DNA of 64,000 nt from Fructobacillus fructosus KCTC 3544 (GCF_001438695.1 NZ_JQBH01000007.1:25616-89615), one strand, 5' to 3'; positions 29,407-39,338 are shown, counted from the stretch's first letter. Numbers and translations: made by a program. Notes: generated by a model from the letters alone, not told the origin.

Positions 29407-30681
29407 TTACTTAGTTGACTTTGGTAAACAGAGATTTAAAATCACGCCCAATACAGTCGCCAAGGCCACACCTGAAAAGTCAATTTGTGAGGTCAACGCT
29501 AAGTGGAAGTTTCCAATCCCAATAACCATCACTGGTCCGGCAATTAACAAGTTACGCTTTTGTGAATAATCGACTTTATTATCAACCAACACCTGTAGTC
29601 CGGCAGCAGCGATAACACCATACAGCATCAAACCAACACCACCCGTTACGGCGGCGGGAACCGATTGAATAATGGCCGTTAACTTACCAATAAAGGCAAA
29701 GACAGCAGCAAAGACAGCAGCCCCTCCGATAACCCAGACGGAATAGACCTTTGATAACTGCATAACCCCGATGTTTTCTCCATAAGAAGTCACGGCGGGA
29801 CCACCAACTAGACCGGCAAAGACAGAGGCTAAGCCATCGCCAGCCAAGGTCTTATTCAAGCCCGGATCCGTGAAAAAGTCGTGCTCCGTAATCTTTTTCA
29901 AGACAAGTAAATGCCCAATGTGCTCAGATAACGTGACCAAAACAAGCGGCACCATCGTCAGCATGGCCAGTGGATAAAAGTTACCATCAAAGTGCCCATG
30001 GTTCATGAACAAAAAGTCAAACTTAGGCATCGAGAACCAGCTGGCCTGCCCAATTCCTGACAAGTCCACCAAGCCAAAGGCAAGGGCTAGCACATAGCCA
30101 ACGACGATTCCAATTAAAACCGGAATCATCCCGAGGAAGCCCTTTAAGTATTGATTGGTAAAGATCATGACCAACAGCGTGAGGCCAGCCACCAAAAAGG
30201 CCCGCCAGTCGTATTGCCCATTAATTTGGGTTCCGGACTGTGCAGCCGTCTGGGCCAATGAAAGGCCAATCACCATAATCACCGGACCCACGACTTCGGG
30301 AGGAAAGATTCGATCCATCCAACCGGTACCGACTTTAGCAACGAGCAGGGCAATGACTAAATAACACAAGCCGACAGCCACCACACCCTGGCCAACCGCA
30401 GGGTAGCCAAATGTCTTCAGAAGCGAAGTCATCGGAATAATGAAGGCGAACGATGAGCCCATGTAGGCGGGTACACGCCCCTTTGTCACGAGCAAATGAA
30501 TCAGCGTACCAATTCCAGAAGAAAAAAGGGCAACACTGGGGTTCAGTCCGACCAATAACGGAACCAAGATGGTCGCACCAAACATCGAGAAAAGATGTTG
30601 GAGAGAAAGACCGATTAAGGTTGGAAAGGGTGGTCGTTCATACAATTTATAAAGTGGGGCGTTATTTTCTTTTTTTACCAT
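29407..30681 (-). CDS. uraA: Uracil permease (NCS2 family)
   Basis: A 424-residue nucleobase:cation symporter with about 14 membrane segments. It follows UraA/PyrP closely: LQHLFSMFGATILVPLLVGLNP at the N-terminus (key part LQHLFSMFGATILVP), VTLSEHIGHLLVL with the substrate-binding Glu, and TSYGENIGVMQLSKVYS. It imports uracil for pyrimidine salvage. The start has GGAG seven bases upstream. No promoter is evident between this gene and the terminator that follows gpmA 26 bases upstream. Confidence 0.93.
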   Translation of the reverse strand: MVKKENNAPLYKLYERPPFPTLIGLSLQHLFSMFGATILVPLLVGLNPSVALFSSGIGTLIHLLVTKGRVPAYMGSSFAFIIPMTSLLKTFGYPAVGQGVVAVGLCYLVIALLVAKVGTGWMDRIFPPEVVGPVIMVIGLSLAQTAAQSGTQINGQYDWRAFLVAGLTLLVMIFTNQYLKGFLGMIPVLIGIVVGYVLALAFGLVDLSGIGQASWFSMPKFDFLFMNHGHFDGNFYPLAMLTMVPLVLVTLSEHIGHLLVLKKITEHDFFTDPGLNKTLAGDGLASVFAGLVGGPAVTSYGENIGVMQLSKVYSVWVIGGAAVFAAVFAFIGKLTAIIQSVPAAVTGGVGLMLYGVIAAAGLQVLVDNKVDYSQKRNLLIAGPVMVIGIGNFHLALTSQIDFSGVALATVLGVILNLCLPKSTK

Positions 30682-30706
30682 GTTTGCGCTCCTTATTTTG
30701 CCTGCA

Positions 30707-30746
30707 GAAAAAGCCCACCAAAACGATGAGCTTTAGTGGACTTTTT
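30707..30746 (-). terminator. Terminator between gpmA and uraA
   Basis: Stem AGTCCACTAAA/TTTTGGTGGGCT with wobble pairs, followed by TTTTTC. It ends gpmA, but the uraA ribosome binding site follows after only about 15 bases. Confidence 0.8.
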
Positions 30747-30748
30747 AA

Positions 30749-31459
30749 TTACTTCAATGTCTTCTTGTCGTTAATTGACAAATCAGCGTTCAAATCATAA
30801 ACGATTGGTTGACCGTTTGCGATTTCAACGTTCAAAATGTCGTCATCGGAAATGTTTTCCAAGTGCTTTACCAAAGCACGAAGTGAGTTACCGTGGGCAG
30901 CAATGACAACGTCCTTGCCGGCTTCCAAATCCTTCTTGATTTTAGCATCAAAGAAAGGCAAAACACGTTCCAAAGTAACCTTCAAGTTTTCACCCAATGG
31001 CAAATCACCGTAAGGTACATCAGCGTAACGAGCATCAAAAGCAGGGTATGTCTTACCCTGTACTTCAACCGTCTTTTCGTAGTCATCAAGCAATGGAGGC
31101 AAAACATCGTAGGAACGACGCCAGATGTGAACCTGCTCGTCGCCCCACTTCTTAGCTGCTTCCGCCTTGTTTTGTCCCTGCAAAGCACCGTAGTGACGTT
31201 CGTTTAGGCGCCATGACTTTTCTTCTGGTACGTAAAGTTGACCAGCTTCTTCCAAAGCATAGTGCAAAGTCGTAATGGCACGGGTCAAAACTGATGTGTA
31301 GGCTTGGTCAAAAACAATGCCCTCTTGCTTCAACAATTCCCCTGCGTGCTTGGCTTGTTCAATACCTTGTTCGGACAACTTTGTGTCCACCCATCCGTTA
31401 AACAAGTTCAATGCGTTCCATTCACTTTGTCCGTGACGGATCAAAACTAATTTTGCCAT
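30749..31459 (-). CDS. gpmA: 2,3-bisphosphoglycerate-dependent phosphoglycerate mutase
   Basis: A 236-residue glycolytic enzyme interconverting 3- and 2-phosphoglycerate. The catalytic RHG motif has His9 ([12 protein letters not shown]); [15 protein letters not shown] and the second histidine region [17 protein letters not shown] are intact. Length is typical of the cofactor-dependent family. Ribosome binding site AAAGGAG. It is followed by a strong terminator and the uracil permease gene. Confidence 0.97.
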   Translation of the reverse strand: MAKLVLIRHGQSEWNALNLFNGWVDTKLSEQGIEQAKHAGELLKQEGIVFDQAYTSVLTRAITTLHYALEEAGQLYVPEEKSWRLNERHYGALQGQNKAEAAKKWGDEQVHIWRRSYDVLPPLLDDYEKTVEVQGKTYPAFDARYADVPYGDLPLGENLKVTLERVLPFFDAKIKKDLEAGKDVVIAAHGNSLRALVKHLENISDDDILNVEIANGQPIVYDLNADLSINDKKTLK

Positions 31460-31540
31460 GTTCTAGCTCCTTTGTTTGCTTGAATAATTCTTGTTTATTA
31501 TACAACATTATCCAAGTTCTTTGCATTTTTCGGACAAAAG

Positions 31541-31570
31541 AAAAAAGCCCAGACAAATGTCTGAGCTTTT
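31541..31570 (-). terminator. Terminator of the cold-shock gene
   Basis: Stem AAAAGCTCAGACA/TGTCTGGGCTTTT followed by more T, 17 bases after the stop codon. Confidence 0.85.
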
Positions 31571-31586
31571 AAAACTAATGAAAGAA

Positions 31587-31787
31587 TTAGTCCTTAACGA
31601 TGTTTACAGCTTGCAAACCGCGGTCTGAGTTTTCAACATCAAACGTTACGTTTTGTCCGTCTTCCAAAGTCTTGAAGCCGTCGCCTTGGATAGCTGAGAA
31701 GTGTGCGAACACATCTTCACCGTTTTCGCGAGTAATGAAGCCGTAGCCCTTTTCGCTGTTAAACCACTTTACAGTGCCTTTTTCCAT
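31587..31787 (-). CDS. Cold-shock protein (CspA family)
   Basis: A 66-residue single cold-shock domain that binds single-stranded nucleic acid and acts as an RNA chaperone. RNP1 is KGYGFI and RNP2 is VFAHFS. The protein is complete, monocistronic, and has a leader of about 110 bases as is usual for cold-shock genes. Ribosome binding site AAGGAG. Confidence 0.95.
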   Translation of the reverse strand: MEKGTVKWFNSEKGYGFITRENGEDVFAHFSAIQGDGFKTLEDGQNVTFDVENSDRGLQAVNIVKD

Positions 31788-31905
31788 GATTGTTTCTCCT
31801 TCGGGATCATCCCATCTGTGTCATGTATATAAATATGATTCTTTTGGTATGACGCCTTCCGAAAAAAACAAATCAAAATCAAAATTCAAACTTAAATACA
31901 AGATT

Positions 31906-31934
31906 AGTGTAGCACAGTCAGCTGGCTTTGGCAA
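31906..31934 (-). promoter_or_regulatory. Cold-shock gene promoter
   Basis: TTGCCA, 17-base spacer, TACACT on the minus strand; predicts a leader of about 110 bases. Confidence 0.65.
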
Positions 31935-31989
31935 TTAATAAGTCCGATTTCTCACATAGTGGTCAAGACCAATTGCTAAAACCATTCGC

Positions 31990-32664
31990 TTAACCGTTAT
32001 TTAATACGTTTTGGTAATAAGCAACTGCATCACGCGCAGCCTGTTCAGGGTTATCAACCGCTTCCTGCTTATTTTGTTGAATAAAGCTGATAAAGTCGGC
32101 GTCCTTAGCAGCTGTTTTGGCAGCTAAGATGCTCTTTAGCTTAGCCCCTTCCTCTGCAGACAGTGCAATCCAAGTACTTGGTACTTGGTAGGTCACGACT
32201 TTCGACTTAACCTCGTGGTTGTTACCAGCCCAACCAAAGAGGAACTGATAAAAGCCGTTGTCATACACGTATTCCTTCGCCTTTGTCACTTGGAAAGCCT
32301 GATTGCCATCAACATGCTCAATCGAAGTCGTTGTCTTGAGGTCAGGCTTGGCAACCGTTGTCTTCAAAGAGTTTGCTTGTACCTTGTAAACATAAGCCTT
32401 TTCACGGCCTGAAGTCCCAATTGGTTGGTATGCCAAGACACCATACGTGTTTTGGTCTTGGGCAGAATAAATCTGTACCTTAGTCGTGACCGTCTTGACT
32501 TTCATCCCCCAATGATCATGAGCGTTACCAGTAATCAACACAAGAGAACCAGCAACAGCGATAAAGGAAACAACGGTAGCGGCAATCCGTACCTTAGAAT
32601 CCTTAACCAGCATGATGGAAAGGAAAGCCAGAATAACAAATAAAATTAATAGAACGATAATCAT
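31990..32664 (-). CDS. DUF4811 membrane-anchored protein
   Basis: A 224-residue protein of the uncharacterised DUF4811 type found beside DHA2 drug exporters in lactic acid bacteria. Two hydrophobic helices occupy about residues 2-20 and 27-45; the remainder (after NAHDHWGMKVKTV) is predicted outside the membrane, with a helical, Gln/Ala-rich C-terminus. It begins one base after the stop of the exporter gene, so the pair is one operon and the protein may assist or regulate the exporter. That role is inference from conserved neighbourhood. Confidence 0.8.
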   Translation of the reverse strand: MIIVLLILFVILAFLSIMLVKDSKVRIAATVVSFIAVAGSLVLITGNAHDHWGMKVKTVTTKVQIYSAQDQNTYGVLAYQPIGTSGREKAYVYKVQANSLKTTVAKPDLKTTTSIEHVDGNQAFQVTKAKEYVYDNGFYQFLFGWAGNNHEVKSKVVTYQVPSTWIALSAEEGAKLKSILAAKTAAKDADFISFIQQNKQEAVDNPEQAARDAVAYYQNVLNNG

Positions 32665-32665
32665 C

Positions 32666-34171
32666 TTAGTTCTCCTTTATTTCTGGTTGGTTGACCTTTC
32701 CGTTGTGTAGGAAGAAGGCAAGGACGAAAGCGGCCAAGGCAAACATGGCTGCCACGAAGAACGACGTGTGGAAACCGTCAAGCGTTGCCGTAATCGCCTT
32801 TGATCCATAGGCAATCGGATCTGCCGACTTCAAGGCGTTGCTTGGCATGTTGTCGTTTGCAACCGACTGCATGACGGAGGCCAAGACAGCCGTTCCAAGT
32901 GAAGCAGCAATTTGACGGGCCGTGTTGTTGACGGCCGTTCCTTGAGCATTTTCTTCCTTAGCCAACGCACCCATGGCCGATGACGTCAACGGCATCATGG
33001 TAAAGGCAATGCCGGCCATTCGAACCATGTAGAGCGCCGTAATGTAAATGGTTGGCGTTTCTGCCGTTAGGTAGTAGTAAGGCAAAGTGGCCAAGGTGAC
33101 GAGGGCAAAGCCAAAGATTGCCAAGCGCTTGGCACCATATTTGTCGTAGAAAGAGCCGGCAATTGGTGAAATCAAGCCCATCATTAAGGCGCCGGGTAGC
33201 AAAGTCAGACCAGAATTCAAGGCCGTCAAACCACGTACCGTCTGCATGTAGGTTGGCAGTACCATTTCAACACCCAACATGGCGATGAAAGTTAAGGAAA
33301 CCATCGTTGTCGTCAAGGCGAATTGCTTGTTCATCAGCACGCGAACATCCAAAAACGGTGTTTCCATGTGTAACTGATGACGGGCAAATTCCGCAATAAC
33401 CAAGGCACCCACAATGATTGGTGCAATAACATAGCTGAATGAGTCCCAACCGTGGTCTGAAACCATGGCAAATCCGAAGAGCAACAAACCAAATCCAACC
33501 GTTGATTCAATCAATGAACGGATGTTAAGTGAAACCTTCTTCGTTTCCAAAACGTTTTTAAAGTAAAAGATGGAAAGAATAAACACGATAATGGCCAAAG
33601 GCAAGACCAATCCAAAGATTGACCGCCAGTCGCCACCCCAGGTTAAACCAAGAAAGTCATGCTTGCTGTCCAGAATCCAACCACTCAAAGTCGGTCCGAT
33701 GGCTGGTGCCATTCCGATAACCAACCCAATGGAACCCAAAGCCTTTCCACGAGAATTTTCTGAGAAAATCGTCAAAGCCACAACCTGCATCAAAGGCATA
33801 ACAATTCCCGCAGCCATGGCTTGCAAGGCACGGGCCAACATCAAGACCCAAAAGGCAGATGTTGGGGCGGTCCAGGCCATAAAGGTCCCTAAGATATAGA
33901 CGGCCAAAGCTGTCAAGTAAAGATACTTCGTTGGAATCCGCGTTGTCATGTAAGCCGAAACTGGCACCATGATTCCGTTAACCATCAAAAAGATAGTCGT
34001 CAGCCACTGCACGGTTGCAGAATCGACATTAAATGCCGTCATCAGCGCTGGCAAGGCCGTTCCCAATGAGGTCTGCATCAAGATGATCACAAAGGAACCA
34101 ATCATCAGCAAGGCCATCATGGCTAATTTATTCACCGGTTTCCCAGTGGTGTTATCCGTTGAATTTGCCAT
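32666..34171 (-). CDS. MFS multidrug exporter, DHA2 family (EmrB/LmrB-like)
   Basis: A 501-residue, 14-helix proton antiporter. Family marks are VSAYMTTRIPTKYLYLTALAV in the loop between helices 2 and 3, the antiporter motif around GKALGSIGLVIGMAPAIGPTLSGW (core GLVIGMAPAIGPTLSGW), and LNSGLTLLPGALMMG. Substrate cannot be predicted. I chose the ATG at 34171, since GGAGGAA precedes it; the upstream in-frame codons form that ribosome binding site. Partner gene DUF4811 follows directly. Confidence 0.9.
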   Translation of the reverse strand: MANSTDNTTGKPVNKLAMMALLMIGSFVIILMQTSLGTALPALMTAFNVDSATVQWLTTIFLMVNGIMVPVSAYMTTRIPTKYLYLTALAVYILGTFMAWTAPTSAFWVLMLARALQAMAAGIVMPLMQVVALTIFSENSRGKALGSIGLVIGMAPAIGPTLSGWILDSKHDFLGLTWGGDWRSIFGLVLPLAIIVFILSIFYFKNVLETKKVSLNIRSLIESTVGFGLLLFGFAMVSDHGWDSFSYVIAPIIVGALVIAEFARHQLHMETPFLDVRVLMNKQFALTTTMVSLTFIAMLGVEMVLPTYMQTVRGLTALNSGLTLLPGALMMGLISPIAGSFYDKYGAKRLAIFGFALVTLATLPYYYLTAETPTIYITALYMVRMAGIAFTMMPLTSSAMGALAKEENAQGTAVNNTARQIAASLGTAVLASVMQSVANDNMPSNALKSADPIAYGSKAITATLDGFHTSFFVAAMFALAAFVLAFFLHNGKVNQPEIKEN

Positions 34172-34275
34172 TTCTTCCTCCATATATAACAAGAAATAAT
34201 CCAGACAAGTATACTACTGCTAAAAATTTTAAAAGTCAAACAAGCCCAATCTTAACAGAATCCTTAAACTAAGGT

Positions 34276-34980
34276 CTAGTCTTTAGCAGTACCTGGCGTA
34301 ATCGACTGAATTTGGTGATAGTAGTCGACTGAAACCACCCAGTCGGCTTTTCCCTTCGTTGGGTAGATAAAGCGGTCATAGTTTTGCTGGTTCGTTTTTT
34401 CCCACACCCCCATGGCAAGTTTATAAAAGTCCAAGAGCGGCATATCAGCGTACTTGGCCCGCCAAGAATTGGGTTCGTTTGCGGACTTGACGGTCGCTAA
34501 TAAATTACGGGCTAAATACCAGTCACGGATATCCTGCAAATCCGCTTCTAAAAAGACGGTTAAATCAAGCAGTTTTTTCGGTAATTGTAGGGCGACAACC
34601 CCCTCTAAAATCAAAACATCTGGCCGGTCAATGATGCTTTCTTTCCCAGGAACCCGGTCAGCCAGGGTTTGCGAATAGACAGCCGTGCGCTGAGTCTGTT
34701 GTCCATTCCGGAAATTTTCGATAAACGTTGCCATTCCTTTTAGGTCATAGCTATTTGGAAATCCCTTTTCATCAAAGATACCTTCTTGATGAAGTTGTTC
34801 ATTTGTCTTCAAGAAAGCATCCGTCGAGAGCACTTGAACTGTTAGGCCCGCCGCCTTGATTTCCATCGCAAGTTGGTCAGCCAGCGTTGACTTTCCAACT
34901 GCAACAGAACCGGTTAGTCCAATCGTAAAAAAAACACCCTGATGGGCGTTTTTTACTTCTTCAATTAATCGTTCAATCAT
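34276..34980 (-). CDS. CoaA/uridine-kinase-like P-loop kinase (short form)
   Basis: A 234-residue kinase with the P-loop GSVAVGKST at residues 24-32, the sequence typical of type I pantothenate kinase CoaA. STDAFLKTNEQL, GFPNSYDLKGM and LEGVVALQLP are also CoaA-like. CoaA normally has about 305-315 residues; this protein lacks roughly 70 residues before the P-loop. It may be a shortened CoaA catalysing the first step of coenzyme A synthesis or a related small-molecule kinase. The ATG at 34980 overlaps the helD stop by eight bases (GGAGG six bases upstream), so it is translationally coupled to helD. Confidence 0.75.
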   Translation of the reverse strand: MIERLIEEVKNAHQGVFFTIGLTGSVAVGKSTLADQLAMEIKAAGLTVQVLSTDAFLKTNEQLHQEGIFDEKGFPNSYDLKGMATFIENFRNGQQTQRTAVYSQTLADRVPGKESIIDRPDVLILEGVVALQLPKKLLDLTVFLEADLQDIRDWYLARNLLATVKSANEPNSWRAKYADMPLLDFYKLAMGVWEKTNQQNYDRFIYPTKGKADWVVSVDYYHQIQSITPGTAKD

Positions 34981-37348
34981 CAACGGCCTCCAATTTGTAA
35001 AGAGACTTCGGCAATGCCTGTATCATTGGCGATTCCTGGCCAGCGCCAATCAAGGTCAAACGGTGCATGGCTCGGGACGTCACAGTATACAACAGGCGAC
35101 GAACATCATCTGACTGATAATGAGCGGCATCAGCTTGCCAGACAATGACGGCATCAAACTCCAAGCCCTTGGCTAAGTATGACGGCAAAATGACAGCCCC
35201 AGGTGCCAAACGCTGGTTTTCGGAACGAATGAGTGTCACTGGTTCGTCTTTTAACTCCTCGGCCAAGGCTTTCGCTTCGGCCAATGTTTGGGTGATAATG
35301 GCCGTTTGTTCGCCATCCCCCTCGTTAACGGCAAGCTGTTCACGGGCCGCTTGGACAGCCTCCGCTTCCGTCTTCGCCATCTTAACAACCGGCAAATCAC
35401 CTGACCGGTTAAAGGCCTCGATGGTTTTACCGTTTTTCAACAAGGCTTTTGAAAAGTCTGTAATCTGCTTCGTTGAACGGTAAGTTTGCGTCAACTCAAC
35501 AAAGTCGACTTTTTCGGGATTAAAGAGTGAGGCAAAGTCCTCTTCCAACGATGAAGCCCAGTCTTGAGTAAAGATTGCTTGGTTCAGGTCGCCCAAAACC
35601 GTAAACTTGGCGTTTGGGAATGAAAACTTCAAAAAGGCCAATTGGAAAGGCGTATAGTCCTGAATTTCGTCAATAAAGAGGTAACGAATTTCACGTTGCC
35701 CATGCTTTCCAGTAATCAAATCATACAAATAGAGATAAATGGTCGTCGTTGATAGCGATAGCTTGCGCTCCTTAACCTGCTCAATGACAGTGGCAATGTA
35801 AGCCGTCCATTCGCCTGAACTAATTTGAAAGTCGGCCAAATTCAAATACTTTGGCAGTGCCCGTAAGAGATCAACAAACTGCGCGTTAATATTGATGAAT
35901 CCTGCGCGACGAACGCGCTTAGCTAGCGGACGCAGGGCCTTTGTTGCAATCTTTTTCGCCAGGAAATTACGTTCTTGTTTATCAGAAGCAAAAGTCCGTT
36001 CCTTTGGTCCTTCGCCAAGTTGATGACGACGAGTCAAATCACCCGCGTCATTAACCTGGTCATCCCCTAACCGAACTTGACCAGCCCCAACTAATTCGTC
36101 ATATTCCTGCTTCGACAGGTTCTCAATGGCTAGCTCGACCCAGTCGGACTTCATTTGAACCCCAACCTGCGAGCGAAGCGAACGGATCAGACTTTCCTGG
36201 GTTGCTTCGAGTCGCTGTGACAACTTGTAGTTCTCATTATATTGGTAGTAAACGCTTTGAATCTTCTCTTTACTCAAGAGTACTTCGCCACGGAAGTTCA
36301 GATTCCGAACCTTTAATCCGGATTGATTCAAATCCTGAGCATAGCTTTGGACAGCCCGGAACATGTCAAGCGAACCAAGTAGGTGATCAATTTTCTCGTT
36401 TTGTTTATTCTTTTCAAAGCGGTCTTCCAGCGTTTGAACTTCAAACCGTGGCAAACGGTGTGACGCATACTGGTAGAAAGTCAGCTGCACCAGGTTCTGT
36501 TCACCCAATTCTGGCAAGACCTGGTCCACGTAGTCATTAAACAATTGGTTAGGTGAAAACATCACCACCTGACCCGAGTTCAACTTACCACGGTAACGAT
36601 AAAGAAGATAAGCCACTCGTTGCATAATGGCCGCCGTCTTTCCAGAACCAGCCGCTCCTTGAACAAAGAGTAGGTCCGCATCCGTATTACGGATGATCTT
36701 GTTCTGCTCTTTTTGGATGGTCGTGACAATCGACTTCATCTTGGTCGTCGACTCACCAGACAGCGCATTGAGAAGCATGGCATCCCCAATCGCTTCTTCC
36801 GTATCAAAAAGCGTGACAATCACACCCTTTTCAATTTCAAACTGACGCTTCAATGTCACATCAGCCGTTTGCTTACCGGCAGGAGTCATGTAGTCGACTT
36901 TACCAAGACCACCATCGTAATAGATTGAGGCAACTGGTGTTCGCCAATCGTAGACCCAAAAACGGCCGTCATCGTCAGCAAACGAGGCCAGACCAATGTA
37001 AACGGTCTCTTTTTCACGGTTCTCTTCCGCATTGTCCAAAAAATCGATGCGCGCAAAATAGGGCTTATCCTTTTGCTTCGCCAACGTTTTGTAGCGATCT
37101 TCCGCACGAGATTTAGCTGACTGTCGTTCCTGAATCGCTTGCTGTTGCTGACGAATGGACATCGCCGTTTCCACGATACCGGAATAGGTTGATGTCTTGA
37201 CGCGGACGTCATCCCAGGCAGCTGATACATCGGCTAAGGATCCCTTGGACTTTTTAACCTCGGCTTCAGCCTCTAGTTGGGCCAAGTCAATCTTCTTTAA
37301 GGTTTCATTTAGGTATTCTTGTTCGCGGACTTTTTGCTCGTTTGACAC
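34973..37348 (-). CDS. helD: RNA polymerase recycling motor HelD (UvrD/Rep superfamily)
   Basis: A 791-residue ATPase that removes stalled RNA polymerase from DNA. It has an N-terminal charged coiled coil that reaches into the secondary channel, the HelD-specific block YIGLASFADDDGRFWVYDWR (20 residues), Walker A FVQGAAGSGKTAAIMQR, Walker B LFIDEIQDYTPFQLAFL, and C-terminal helicase motifs (VTSRAMHRLTLIG). Length fits the class II HelD of Firmicutes. Co-transcribed with the CoaA-like kinase. Confidence 0.92.
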   Translation of the reverse strand: MSNEQKVREQEYLNETLKKIDLAQLEAEAEVKKSKGSLADVSAAWDDVRVKTSTYSGIVETAMSIRQQQQAIQERQSAKSRAEDRYKTLAKQKDKPYFARIDFLDNAEENREKETVYIGLASFADDDGRFWVYDWRTPVASIYYDGGLGKVDYMTPAGKQTADVTLKRQFEIEKGVIVTLFDTEEAIGDAMLLNALSGESTTKMKSIVTTIQKEQNKIIRNTDADLLFVQGAAGSGKTAAIMQRVAYLLYRYRGKLNSGQVVMFSPNQLFNDYVDQVLPELGEQNLVQLTFYQYASHRLPRFEVQTLEDRFEKNKQNEKIDHLLGSLDMFRAVQSYAQDLNQSGLKVRNLNFRGEVLLSKEKIQSVYYQYNENYKLSQRLEATQESLIRSLRSQVGVQMKSDWVELAIENLSKQEYDELVGAGQVRLGDDQVNDAGDLTRRHQLGEGPKERTFASDKQERNFLAKKIATKALRPLAKRVRRAGFININAQFVDLLRALPKYLNLADFQISSGEWTAYIATVIEQVKERKLSLSTTTIYLYLYDLITGKHGQREIRYLFIDEIQDYTPFQLAFLKFSFPNAKFTVLGDLNQAIFTQDWASSLEEDFASLFNPEKVDFVELTQTYRSTKQITDFSKALLKNGKTIEAFNRSGDLPVVKMAKTEAEAVQAAREQLAVNEGDGEQTAIITQTLAEAKALAEELKDEPVTLIRSENQRLAPGAVILPSYLAKGLEFDAVIVWQADAAHYQSDDVRRLLYTVTSRAMHRLTLIGAGQESPMIQALPKSLYKLEAVDD

Positions 37349-37433
37349 AGTACACCCCTTCTCAATTTACGTTGTATCCATTATACGCCTTACAAATTTA
37401 GAATGAAACCATCGGCTAACTCAAAGACCAAAT

Positions 37434-37459
37434 AAAAAAGCCGACCGCAGTCGACTTTT
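37434..37459 (-). terminator. Terminator of pgk
   Basis: Stem AAGTCGACTG/CGGTCGGCTT followed by TTTTATTT. Confidence 0.75.
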
Positions 37460-37469
37460 GAAAATTTGT

Positions 37470-38690
37470 TTACTTGTTCGTCAATGAGGCGATACCAGGC
37501 AATTCCTTACCTTCAAGGTATTCAAGGGAAGCCCCACCACCAGTTGAGATGTGTGACAACTTGTCTGCAACACCCAAGGCTTGAACGGCAGCAGTTGAGT
37601 CACCACCACCAACGATGGTCGTCCCACCGTTTTCCGTTACCTTAACGAGTTCTTCACCAATGGCCAACGTACCCTTAGCAAAGTTTGGCATTTCAAACAC
37701 ACCCATTGGGCCGTTCCAAACAACCGTCTTGGCATCGTTCAACACGTCATCGAAGAGCTTAATTGACTTAGGACCAATGTCCAAGCCCATGTAGCCATCA
37801 GGAATACCAGCATCGGCATCAACAACTTCCGTCTTGGCATCGTTTGAGAAAGCATCTGCGGCAACAGAGTCAACTGGCAACACTAGCTTGTCCCCAGCTT
37901 CGGCCATCAAGTCCTTGGCTGTTTGTACCTTGTCTTCTTCAAAGAGTGAGTTACCAATCTTGTTACCCTTAGCAGCGTCGAATGTATAAGCCATTCCACC
38001 ACCAACGATCACCTTGTCAGCCTTCTTCAACAATGATTGAACAACTTCAATCTTGTCGGAAACCTTTGCACCACCAATGATAGCAACGAATGGACGCTTT
38101 GGTGTATCAACCGCATCACCCAAGAACTTGATTTCCTTTTCCATCAAGTAACCGGCAGCAGCCTGGTCAACGTTTGAAGCAATTCCAACGTTTGAGGCGT
38201 GAGCACGGTGAGCCGTACCGAAGGCATCGTTAATGAAGAGATCATCTCCAAGTGAAGCCCAGTACTTACCTAATTCAGGGTCGTTACCAGATTCCAACTT
38301 GACGTATTCACCGTTCTTCACGTCTTCGAAACGAGTGTTTTCCACCATCAATACCTGACCATCTTTCAAGTCATTGATTGCGGCTTCCAACTTAGCACCA
38401 CGCGTTTCAGGAACGAAGATCACTTCTTGTCCCAACAATTCGCCTAAGCGCTTAGCTACTGGTGCCAAAGACAATTCCTTCTTGTCTTCTTCTTTCTTAA
38501 CACGTCCCAAGTGTGAGAACAAAACGGCACGACCGTTTTCCTTCAACACATGCTTGATGGTAGGCAAAGCAGCCACGATACGGTTATCGTTTCCAATAAC
38601 GCCAGCCTTAATAGGGACGTTAAAGTCCACTCGCATCAATACTTTCTTACCGGCCAAATTCTTCAAGTCTTGTACAGTTAATTTTGCCAT
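37470..38690 (-). CDS. pgk: Phosphoglycerate kinase
   Basis: A 406-residue glycolytic enzyme that makes ATP from 1,3-bisphosphoglycerate. The N-terminal signature [14 protein letters not shown], the substrate region FSHLGRVK, the hinge [15 protein letters not shown] and the nucleotide region [10 protein letters not shown] are all intact, ending [17 protein letters not shown]. The ATG at 38690 has GGAGG five bases upstream. It is a single-gene unit rather than part of a gap-pgk-tpi operon, which is usual in this branch of lactic acid bacteria. A TATAAT lies at 38729-38734 (minus strand). Confidence 0.97.
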   Translation of the reverse strand: MAKLTVQDLKNLAGKKVLMRVDFNVPIKAGVIGNDNRIVAALPTIKHVLKENGRAVLFSHLGRVKKEEDKKELSLAPVAKRLGELLGQEVIFVPETRGAKLEAAINDLKDGQVLMVENTRFEDVKNGEYVKLESGNDPELGKYWASLGDDLFINDAFGTAHRAHASNVGIASNVDQAAAGYLMEKEIKFLGDAVDTPKRPFVAIIGGAKVSDKIEVVQSLLKKADKVIVGGGMAYTFDAAKGNKIGNSLFEEDKVQTAKDLMAEAGDKLVLPVDSVAADAFSNDAKTEVVDADAGIPDGYMGLDIGPKSIKLFDDVLNDAKTVVWNGPMGVFEMPNFAKGTLAIGEELVKVTENGGTTIVGGGDSTAAVQALGVADKLSHISTGGGASLEYLEGKELPGIASLTNK

Positions 38691-38784
38691 GTGTGCCTCC
38701 CAAATCATTTCTTTATCTAACAAGACCAATTATAAAGCAAACACTAGCAAATGTCTGCAAGCACTGCTAAATTTGTTCATTTTG

Positions 38785-39234
38785 TTACTTGCGGAGGTGC
38801 AGTTGCCAGGGATAAATCACTTTAATACCAAACTCTTTGTTAAATTCTTCAATGTTATTAGCTGCACTAACAATGATAAAGAAAACAATCAGCCAAACCT
38901 CCGCTTGCAAAGGCACCTTGAGAAGGTCTTGCGCCACATCACTTAATAATAATAGTAAAAGACTGATTGTTAGCTTAACGTAAAGACGCGTTAATAACTT
39001 TTTCACGGGCGCCTTCTCCAAACTCTCTTGCACTTGGCCATCTTCCTTCAAAAAGACATCTAGGCTCACACCAAAGAAATCCGATAAATGAACCAAATCC
39101 TGCATATTTGGATAGGTTTTTCCATTTTCCCAAGAAGAAATATTTTGCCGGCTCGTGTAAAATTCTTTCGCTAGCTGTTCTTGGGTTAATCCTTTTTCCT
39201 GTCGTAGTTGTTGCAGCCGTTTGCCAAACTCCAT
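38785..39234 (-). CDS. XRE-family HTH regulator with C-terminal membrane segments
   Basis: A 149-residue protein. Residues 6-58 form a Cro/C1-type helix-turn-helix (LRQEKGLTQEQLAKEF-YTSRQNISSWENG), and two hydrophobic segments follow near residues 87-104 and 112-127 (LTISLLLLLLSDVAQDLL and VWLIVFFIIVSAA). This membrane-tethered layout is common in lactic acid bacteria, but the target genes are unknown. Its promoter is at 39264-39292 and the start has an excellent GGAGGTG site. It could autoregulate; no palindromic operator was identified with certainty. Confidence 0.85.
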   Translation of the reverse strand: MEFGKRLQQLRQEKGLTQEQLAKEFYTSRQNISSWENGKTYPNMQDLVHLSDFFGVSLDVFLKEDGQVQESLEKAPVKKLLTRLYVKLTISLLLLLLSDVAQDLLKVPLQAEVWLIVFFIIVSAANNIEEFNKEFGIKVIYPWQLHLRK

Positions 39235-39263
39235 CTCGTCACCTCCGTAAATTCATCTCTTAC

Positions 39264-39292
39264 AGGTTACGAAATTAGCGGCCGATTGCCAA
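39264..39292 (-). promoter_or_regulatory. Promoter of the XRE regulator
   Basis: TTGGCA, 17-base spacer, TAACCT on the minus strand, about 25 bases before the start codon. Confidence 0.55.
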
Positions 39293-39312
39293 GCAAGAAT
39301 ATCTTGCATAAC

Positions 39313-39332
39313 TTTAAACAAGCGGAAACAAG
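39313..39332. repeat. Tandem decamer
   Basis: AAACAAGCGG occurs twice in direct succession between the 53-aa gene and the XRE promoter. Its meaning is unknown; it could be a protein binding site. Confidence 0.6.
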
Positions 39333-39338
39333 CGGATT

